From assembly GCA_947572405.1 (NCBI GenBank), contig CANPBV010000062.1, positions 1 through 9,254 of the forward strand: DNA of 9,254 nucleotides, read 5' to 3'. This DNA comes from an uncultured Mycoplasmatota bacterium (GTDB lineage: Bacteria > Bacillota_I > Bacilli_A > RF39 > UBA660). Below, piece by piece: positions 5,259 to 9,254 of the stretch. The position numbers and the translations under genes are program-made. Position 1 is the first letter of the stretch, and the number at the start of each line of letters is the position of its first letter. A model generated the notes under the pieces. It was not told the origin of the DNA, ran no database searches, and was given only the letters and a program-made list of their open reading frames with translations.

Positions 5259-5287
5259 ACTATAGTATATCTAGCAGCAGGTTTCAA
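5259..5287 (-). promoter_or_regulatory. Leftward promoter for the candidate small RNA
   Basis: On the minus strand TTGAAA (5282-5287), 17 bp, TATAGT (5259-5264): each box differs from consensus at one position. There is no protein-coding start close downstream, which is why the following structured region is proposed as an RNA gene. Confidence 0.5.
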
Positions 5288-5310
5288 GGGTCAAATACAA
5301 AATTGCAGTA

Positions 5311-5352
5311 AGGTAAACTACCCATTGTCTAAAGCCAGTGGGATTGCGGCCA
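5311..5352 (-). repeat. Solo IS200/IS605-type end palindrome, copy C
   Basis: Read on the minus strand, this has GGCCGCAATCCCACTGGC, then TTTAGAC and TGGGTAGTTTACC. The first half matches copy A (716-741) and copy D (7470-7495), and the tail matches the right end of the tnpB element (GGGGTAGTTCAC). No tnpB or tnpA sequence lies nearby, so it is a solo end or a minimal non-autonomous derivative. Confidence 0.5.
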
Positions 5353-5390
5353 CATTATTTCAATAAGCATATCCGAAAAATGGACAATAA

Positions 5391-5525
5391 AAAGTTTTAC
5401 TAGAAGCACAGAGAATATTGACTGATAAATTAATCCGCATAGGACACCGTAGTATTGTGTTTATACCTGACAAATTATTAATAGTAGCAGAAGAAAGTAA
5501 TGAATTTTTGGCTTGGATAGTATAA
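5391..5525 (+). pseudogene. Possible C-terminal gene remnant
   Basis: A 44-codon open frame with no ATG reads KVLLEAQRILTDKLIRIGHR, then SIVFIPDKLLIVAEESNEFL and AWIV with a TAA at 5523. The amphipathic pattern looks like coding sequence from the end of a gene whose start was lost, perhaps by the insertion or deletion that left the IS end at 5311-5352. The family is not recognised. Confidence 0.3.
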
Positions 5526-5534
5526 AAATAAAAA

Positions 5535-5603
5535 TTGTCACTTTAAAAGGGTTATATATAAATAAGCAAGCTCTATATGGGCCTTATAAAGTGACAACTT
5601 TTT
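5535..5603 (+). terminator. Long hairpin with T tract on both sides
   Basis: TTGTCACTTTA (5535-5545) pairs perfectly with TAAAGTGACAA (5587-5597). After an A-A mismatch AAGG pairs with CCTT, and more A-T/G-T pairs extend inward. T5 follows at 5599-5603. On the opposite strand the other side is also T-rich (complement of AAAAATAAAAA), so it can act as a bidirectional terminator. The arms are longer than in most terminators, so a mobile-element (MITE-like) origin is also possible. Confidence 0.6.
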
Positions 5604-5625
5604 AAAAGGATAAAAATTTCACCAG

Positions 5626-5697
5626 AAAAAGGGAACTATTTAGACACTCCAATATATACATATCCCATTATTAAATTGTTTAAATGGTTCCCCTTTT
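5626..5697 (+). repeat. 20-bp-arm hairpin (72 bp), MITE-like or structured RNA
   Basis: The arms 5626-5645 (AAAAAGGGAACTATTTAGAC) and 5678-5697 (GTTTAAATGGTTCCCCTTTT) pair in 19 of 20 positions, including two G-T pairs that would be mismatches in an RNA of the opposite strand. The loop is 32 nt. The pairing asymmetry favours a rightward transcript. The segment between this and the tandem units (5698-5833) shows only short open fragments with stops and no ribosome binding site. Confidence 0.55.
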
Positions 5698-5833
5698 GAA
5701 GAACATGAACAGAAAGATTTTCAACATATCAAACAGAATCATGGTTTTTGATAGAAGCTGGGCTGTATGAATGTTATATGAGAACCACAAATTCTATTGC
5801 TAAATAGATAAAAATAAAGCAGTATCTAAATTC

Positions 5834-5999
5834 TATCCTAAGTACTAAAAAAGGGGATGTTTTGCCCTTTTTTGCAAATTCTTCTAGGACAAAAGGGCAA
5901 AAGATGCCCTTTTCGGTACTGCTTACTAAAATAGATCATTAATTAAATTAGATCCATTTTGGACTTCTAATGAGGTTCCATTTATAATTAATATTTTAA
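5834..5999. repeat. Structured tandem unit, copy 1
   Basis: Blocks in order: TATCCTAAGTACT (5834-5846), a 34-nt variable segment I (5847-5880), CTTCTAGGAC (5881-5890), a variable hairpin II with arms AAAAGGGCA (5891-5899) and TGCCCTTTT (5905-5913), CGGTACTGCTTACTAAAA (5914-5931), then a conserved tail to 5999 with a small GGAC/TAAT/GAGG-type hairpin at 5961-5979. TCCTA of the first block can pair with TAGGA of the second, enclosing segment I. Segment I resembles the reverse complement of hairpin II (21 of 23 positions). No coding potential was found. Copy 2 lies 245 bp downstream. Confidence 0.7.
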
Positions 6000-6078
6000 T
6001 TACTAATATACTAAAAATGATTATATTCTTTATGATAAAATCTATAGTTAGTAGAAATATTTGATAAAGACTTTAATG

Positions 6079-6245
6079 TATCCTAAGTACTACTTTGTAC
6101 ACAAATGTGTTAATTTTTTCCAAATCTTCTAGGACAAATGTACGCAAATGTGTGCATTTCGGTACTGCTTACTAAAAGAGATCAATTAATTAAAAGAGAT
6201 CCATTTTGGACCTCTAACGAGGCTCCATTTATAATTAATATTTTA
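6079..6245. repeat. Structured tandem unit, copy 2
   Basis: It has the same blocks as copy 1: TATCCTAAGTACT (6079-6091), 34-nt segment I (6092-6125), CTTCTAGGAC (6126-6135), hairpin II with arms AAATGTACGC (6136-6145) and GTGTGCATTT (6150-6159), CGGTACTGCTTACTAAAA (6160-6177) and the conserved tail. Hairpin II has a completely different sequence from copy 1 but all ten positions pair, two as G-T. Segment I matches hairpin II in direct orientation in 18 of 21 positions. In the tail hairpin the differences from copy 1 (CCTC to CTTC, loop TAAC to TAAT) keep pairing possible. Confidence 0.7.
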
Positions 6246-6247
6246 AA

Positions 6248-6381
6248 ATGTTAGAAAAGTATATAGAGACTTTTGTGTAATAGGAAATATTCCAAAATCC
6301 TTTCTTCCAACTAGGCTTACAAATGAATTGATTTCTATACAAGAATATAAAAATTATTATAGGAAAGGATGTGCTGGGTAG
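6248..6381 (+). pseudogene. Possible frameshifted small gene
   Basis: ATG 6248 gives MLEKYIETFV and TAA. An overlapping frame open from 6247 continues VIGNIPKSFLPTRLTNEL, ISIQEYKNYYRKGCAG, and stops at 6379-6381. Removing one GT from the GTGTA at the junction would join them into one 43-residue protein. The second part looks like real coding sequence. No ribosome binding site is present, and the family is unknown. Confidence 0.3.
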
Positions 6382-6421
6382 CAGATATAGTTATAACATT
6401 TAACATAGTCCACTAATAGTT

Positions 6422-6472
6422 GGGCAATCGCTGTAAACAGCTCATGCCTTTGTTCGCAATCTACGATTGCTC
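6422..6472. repeat. Nested inverted repeat
   Basis: GGGCAATCG (6422-6430) pairs with CGATTGCTC (6464-6472) over nine positions with one G-T pair. GCTGT/ACAGC (6430-6441) forms a tight hairpin at its base. It lies between the possible frameshifted gene and the J-domain gene. It could be a regulatory RNA structure or a binding site; no T tract follows. Confidence 0.4.
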
Positions 6473-6494
6473 ACAAGTGAATATATTTAATAGA

Positions 6495-6521
6495 TTGTTG
6501 ATAAAAAAGAAGAAATATAAT
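6495..6521 (+). promoter_or_regulatory. Possible promoter of the J-domain gene
   Basis: A perfect TATAAT (6516-6521) follows TTGTTG (6495-6500) with a short 15-bp spacer. It would give a leader of about 90 nt containing the GTAGTTACTT hairpin. The poor -35 and the short spacer suggest a need for an activator, or a chance match in AT-rich DNA. Confidence 0.35.
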
Positions 6522-6564
6522 ATATAGGATTGATTAGTAAAAACATGTATCAGATTTAGGAATG

Positions 6565-6598
6565 GTAGTTACTTCATATTTTAATAAAAAGTAACTAC
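6565..6598. repeat. Perfect 10-bp inverted repeat before the J-domain gene
   Basis: GTAGTTACTT (6565-6574) and AAGTAACTAC (6589-6598) are perfect inverted copies with a 14-bp AT-rich spacer. They end 3 bases before the AAGGAG of the J-domain gene. It could be a repressor operator or an RNA hairpin limiting translation. Related arms recur inside the gene. Confidence 0.6.
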
Positions 6599-6615
6599 AG
6601 GAAGGAGAAATGTAA

Positions 6616-7434
6616 ATGTACGTTACCGTTCAAAAAGTATATGGAAAATCAAAGATACAGGGATATTCAAAAGATGTAGTTACTACAAGATTACAGTTAG
6701 GTACTACAATTCGTTATGGTTGGACGTATTCAAAAGAAAAATTTGAGAGAGAAAATTATTCTTATAAAATTACTGTGAAAGAGTCATATCGAGAAAATGG
6801 AAAGGTAAAGCAGAAACAAGTGGTCATGGGAACATTTCACTGGTTTGATTTTATAGATCATTATGTTTATAATGATGAATATTTTTACAGAAAATTAGTA
6901 GATATATTTCCTGATAAACGAGGGCAGATAGACAATATTTATGACAAAATTGATAAAAAGATACAAGAAATACAATCAATAGAGTCAAAAAAATGGACAA
7001 GTTCACAAGAATATAAGGTACATAATAAACACCTAGAAATGATAAGCAATTATGAATCAAAGAAAAAGGAGTGTGATGAGCTATGGGGAGAAGGATATTT
7101 TGAACAGATATTTGATATTCATATGAAAATAATGAATCAACAATTATATGAACAGATTCCACAAATCAGAGCTAAGAAGATAAAGGAAGATAAAGAAAAA
7201 CGTGAATATGAGCGTAGATCATATGAGGAATTTCAAAAGAATTGGGATAACTTTTATAAACAATATACGAGTAGTAGTTACTCAATCGGATTAAGTAGTA
7301 ACTACAGTGATAAAGAAAAGGAATACTTAAAGAAATTTTATAGGACATTAGCAATAAAATATCATCCTGATGTGATAGGTGATAATGAACCAATGCAATT
7401 TTTAAATAAGCTAAAGCAATCATGGGGAATTTAG
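6616..7434 (+). CDS. Protein with a C-terminal J-domain
   Basis: A 272-residue protein. The last 42 residues contain a J-domain core: helix II FYRTLAIKYHPD with the diagnostic HPD tripeptide (H250-P251-D252), and helix III MQFLNKLKQSWGI at the very C-terminus. J-domains stimulate the ATPase of DnaK-type Hsp70 chaperones, so the protein probably recruits host DnaK. Helix I is short (SDKEKEYLKK), and there is no Gly/Phe or zinc-finger region, so it is not DnaJ itself. The N-terminal part (residues 1-100) is an unrecognised beta-rich domain, followed by a charged, probably coiled-coil region (about 105-210). AAGGAG lies 8 nt before the ATG. Proteins of this design occur in phages and mobile elements; its target is unknown. 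Confidence 0.7.
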   Translation: MYVTVQKVYGKSKIQGYSKDVVTTRLQLGTTIRYGWTYSKEKFERENYSYKITVKESYRENGKVKQKQVVMGTFHWFDFIDHYVYNDEYFYRKLVDIFPDKRGQIDNIYDKIDKKIQEIQSIESKKWTSSQEYKVHNKHLEMISNYESKKKECDELWGEGYFEQIFDIHMKIMNQQLYEQIPQIRAKKIKEDKEKREYERRSYEEFQKNWDNFYKQYTSSSYSIGLSSNYSDKEKEYLKKFYRTLAIKYHPDVIGDNEPMQFLNKLKQSWGI

Positions 7435-7469
7435 AAATTAGAGAAAGTTATTTAATCTGAGTGAAATAA

Positions 7470-7510
7470 GGCTACCGCAATCCCGCTGGCTTTAGGCATG
7501 GGGAGTGTCA
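7470..7510 (+). repeat. Solo IS200/IS605-type end palindrome, copy D
   Basis: GGCTACCGCAATCCCGCTGG continues with CTTTAGGCATGGGGAGTGTCA, where CCC and GGGG frame a TGGCTTTAGGCA hairpin. It matches copy A in 24 of its first 26 bases and has a GGGGAGTGTCA tail typical of right ends in this family. No transposase gene adjoins it. It lies between the J-domain gene and the HTH gene. Confidence 0.5.
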
Positions 7511-7555
7511 AAGAGTAAATAGAAGAAAATAAAAAGAAAGGAATGGTAGATAACA

Positions 7556-7825
7556 ATGTCAAGCTTATTCGATTCATGGAAAGAATATGAAAAAGGCTTT
7601 CAGACTGAAGAAGATGCACAGAATCATCTTAGAGATAGAATGAAAAAGTTCATAAAAGAAACCAAAATAACACAGAAAGAAATAGCAAGACAGACTAAAA
7701 TTAGTGAAAGTGTAATATCACAGTGGAAACATAATAAAGATATAGGATTTTCGGCAAATAATACATTATTGTATCTGTATGATGCAGAAAGGTTAAATAT
7801 ATATCTGTCAAGTAATGGATACTAA
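7556..7825 (+). CDS. Small XRE-type HTH protein
   Basis: An 89-residue protein. After an N-terminal helical segment (LFDSWKEYEKGFQTEEDAQ) comes a helix-turn-helix: MKKFIKETKITQKEIARQTK, then ISESVISQWKHNKDIGF, the Q-x3-A-x3-[IV]S-x2-S-W pattern of the Cro/CI family. The C-terminal NNTLLYLYDAERLNIYLSS packs as a last helix. It is probably a DNA-binding regulator of the phage early region. The ribosome binding site AAAGGA (7537-7542) is 13 nt from the ATG, a long spacing that suggests moderate expression. Copy D of the IS end lies 45 bp upstream and may have separated it from its original promoter. Confidence 0.75.
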   Translation: MSSLFDSWKEYEKGFQTEEDAQNHLRDRMKKFIKETKITQKEIARQTKISESVISQWKHNKDIGFSANNTLLYLYDAERLNIYLSSNGY

Positions 7826-8053
7826 TAATTAAAAGAGATAAATATTTTGCATGGTCGATTTGTTAAATCGTTAAAAGGAATTATAAGGATATTTCTTATC
7901 CTTGCCATTTACTTTGCCTATGAAATTCTTCTTTTATGTGTATAGCAAAATGGGATAGAGAGATAGAATTAATATAAAGATATACATTTAATATAAATAA
8001 AATATTATTATAGTTAAAATTATTAAGATTAAATTGAGGAGGAAATTTGAATA
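7826..8053. other. Intergenic region with two small hairpins
   Basis: CGATTT/AAATCG (7856-7870) and AAGGATA/TATCCTT (7885-7903) are perfect short hairpins behind the HTH gene. Neither is followed by a strong T run, so termination is possible but weak. The rest is very AT-rich and ends in GAGGAGG (8036-8042), the ribosome binding site of the next gene. No ORF was found. Confidence 0.4.
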
Positions 8054-9254
8054 GTGAATAAAGAAGCAAATATCAGTGCTATCAAAATAAAAAGTATTCA
8101 AGCAGCTAGTTTATACCGTTATAATAATGGATATAAATTTTTATTAAAACAAAAGGATAATAGGAAAAATAATTATTTAGAATATAGAGAATCTTTTCTT
8201 GATTTTGGCAATGCTATTATTAACAATAGTTTATTTGCTATATATGTTCGTAAGCATGGTGTAACTGTCAATAGGCATAATATAAGTTTAGATTTTTTAA
8301 TGATGAAATTTGATAGGGGAGTTGATCAAGATGATTCCGATAAAGAAAATATAAAGCCATCAATGACAATACAAGAATTAAGAGATTATTATTATAACAA
8401 TGGGACAATCGTTAATTGGGAGATATTTAATTCTAAAACAGGTAAACTAATTAAAGAAAAAATTATAGACTATAAAATGCTCTTGAGAACTCCAGGAAAA
8501 GCAAAAGAAGGTCAATGCCTTTTTATTAGAAAAGAGTTACATGAAAAAGTATTTAACTATCTTACAATGGGACTTTGGAATCGGATGAAAAATGAAAAGG
8601 GTGCAAAAATAGTAGAAATGTCTGCTTATTCTACTCTTATTACTGCAACTGCAATAGATTATATTCAGATTCCTATAGAGAACATATTTGTCGTTAAAGA
8701 TCAAGAAAGTATTTGTTATAAAAATGCTGTGACTGTAAAAGCAAAAAAAGTTGAATCTATTAAAACAGAAAGAAATGATTCTGCTATTGAACAATATATC
8801 AATCAATATGGACTAACATTTTATAAAAAAATAGCGAAAGAGAATCCAACATTAAACTATGTACATAAAGATAAAAATGAATTAGAAAGTTATGGAGTTA
8901 ATATGGACTTATGTCCTCAAAGGGAGAGTACATATTCTAAAATAGAGTGTTATTGTGAGAGAAAAAAAGAAGCATCCAAAATTACAAATATCTTATGGGA
9001 CGGTATGGGATTAATTGACAATTCTATTTTTCCTGATAACATGGAAGGATTTATATATTGTAGAAGTCATTTTTTTAAGTCTTGTTTATTTAAGGGAAAT
9101 ATTCAAAGCTATTTCAAAGATTATTATGGAGATAATTACGATAAAGCATATGAAACAGATATGACTAGGCGAAAAATAAAAGTTACAGAAATTAAAGTAC
9201 CGCCCAGGGCTTTTGCAGCTGCAAACGCACCCGCTCCAGACGCTCTGTCTGCAA
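8054..9254 (+). CDS. Large phage protein, candidate YonO/RDR-like RNA polymerase (partial)
   Basis: The frame stays open for 400 codons to the window edge, so the C-terminus is missing. The GTG at 8054 is chosen because GAGGAGG lies 11 nt upstream and the nearby TTG runs into a stop. Short motifs resemble the two-barrel polymerases of eukaryotic RDR enzymes and phage YonO: LLRTPGKAKEGQC (143-155), like the RTP/S...GxC segment; ILWDGMGLID (313-322), like the DGxGxI motif; and CRSHFFKSC (R337, K342), matching the R-x4-K spacing of the RYGGYKG motif. The catalytic DxDGD would lie beyond the window. YonO of Bacillus phage SPbeta is a DNA-dependent RNA polymerase. The assignment is by eye and tentative; a large phage protein of unknown function is the alternative. 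The last 18 or so codons are compositionally foreign. Confidence 0.45.
   Translation, partial: MNKEANISAIKIKSIQAASLYRYNNGYKFLLKQKDNRKNNYLEYRESFLDFGNAIINNSLFAIYVRKHGVTVNRHNISLDFLMMKFDRGVDQDDSDKENIKPSMTIQELRDYYYNNGTIVNWEIFNSKTGKLIKEKIIDYKMLLRTPGKAKEGQCLFIRKELHEKVFNYLTMGLWNRMKNEKGAKIVEMSAYSTLITATAIDYIQIPIENIFVVKDQESICYKNAVTVKAKKVESIKTERNDSAIEQYINQYGLTFYKKIAKENPTLNYVHKDKNELESYGVNMDLCPQRESTYSKIECYCERKKEASKITNILWDGMGLIDNSIFPDNMEGFIYCRSHFFKSCLFKGNIQSYFKDYYGDNYDKAYETDMTRRKIKVTEIKVPPRAFAAANAPAPDALSA
9196..9254. other. GC-rich terminal segment, probable junction
   Basis: From about 9200 the sequence changes abruptly from strongly AT-rich coding DNA to about 64% G+C (35 of the last 55 bases). The plus frame becomes PPRAFAAANAPAPDALSA, unlike the preceding protein. 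The minus strand is open from the edge to a TAA at 9192-9194 and ends in RLERVRLQLQKPWAVL, which looks more like natural coding. This suggests a junction with other DNA: a mobile-element end, host DNA or an assembly chimera. Confidence 0.45.

Noticed and set aside
5834..6245. Interpretation of the tandem units as a CRISPR array or type III antitoxin repeats
   Set aside because: There are only two units of about 166 bp with hairpin-forming variable parts, no short direct repeats with unique spacers, and no adjacent cas or toxN-like gene.
8537..8806. Leftward 89-codon ORF rich in Phe, Ile and Tyr
   Set aside because: It is antisense to the large open frame from 8054, which has a strong ribosome binding site and consistent protein-like sequence.

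Overview
The window is AT-rich, uses strong AGGAGG-type Shine-Dalgarno sites, and carries phage lysogeny and antirepressor genes typical of low-GC Firmicutes, probably a Clostridia or Lachnospiraceae-type host. It looks like the decayed early or lysogeny region of a prophage or an integrative element. No tRNA, rRNA or CRISPR array was seen. All family names come from motif recognition by eye, without database support.

Layout. Positions 1-168 hold no convincing gene and end in a rightward terminator. A leftward XRE/CI-like repressor (169-534) faces a divergent operator region with two sigma-70 promoters and three similar operators (557-636). The rightward promoter runs into a broken rha antirepressor gene. 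That gene is split by a tnpB-only IS200/IS605-family element (711-2035), and joining the two flanks restores the rha reading frame. A second, C-terminally altered rha gene follows (2117-2431). Next is a divergent unit with a leftward ribbon-helix-helix repressor (2553-2720) and a rightward promoter whose leader encodes a 10-residue peptide upstream of a hairpin that covers the ribosome binding site of a 132-residue protein (2984-3382). A 119-residue protein (3559-3918), two broken antirepressor genes (3930-4392) and a small conserved-looking protein (4746-5012) come next.

Positions 5090-6615 have no intact gene but much structure: a candidate leftward small RNA with its own promoter, a solo IS200/IS605-type end, two long hairpins (5535-5603 and 5626-5697), and two tandem units of about 166 bp (5834-5999 and 6079-6245). 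The flanks of these units are conserved while their hairpin arms differ between copies and still pair. This is the strongest candidate in the window for something undescribed.

The right end carries a protein with a C-terminal J-domain (6616-7434), a small HTH protein (7556-7825) and the first 400 codons of a large protein (8054 to the window edge). That protein has short motifs resembling the YonO/eukaryotic-RDR class of two-barrel RNA polymerases. Its last 55 bases are abruptly GC-rich, which suggests a junction.

Inferred working model: the CI-like and ribbon-helix-helix proteins each autoregulate a divergent promoter pair, the rha and Ant-type genes were antirepressors that are now mostly broken, and the J-domain, HTH and polymerase-like genes belong to the phage early programme. 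The TnpB element and scattered solo ends show repeated attack by IS200/IS605-type transposons.
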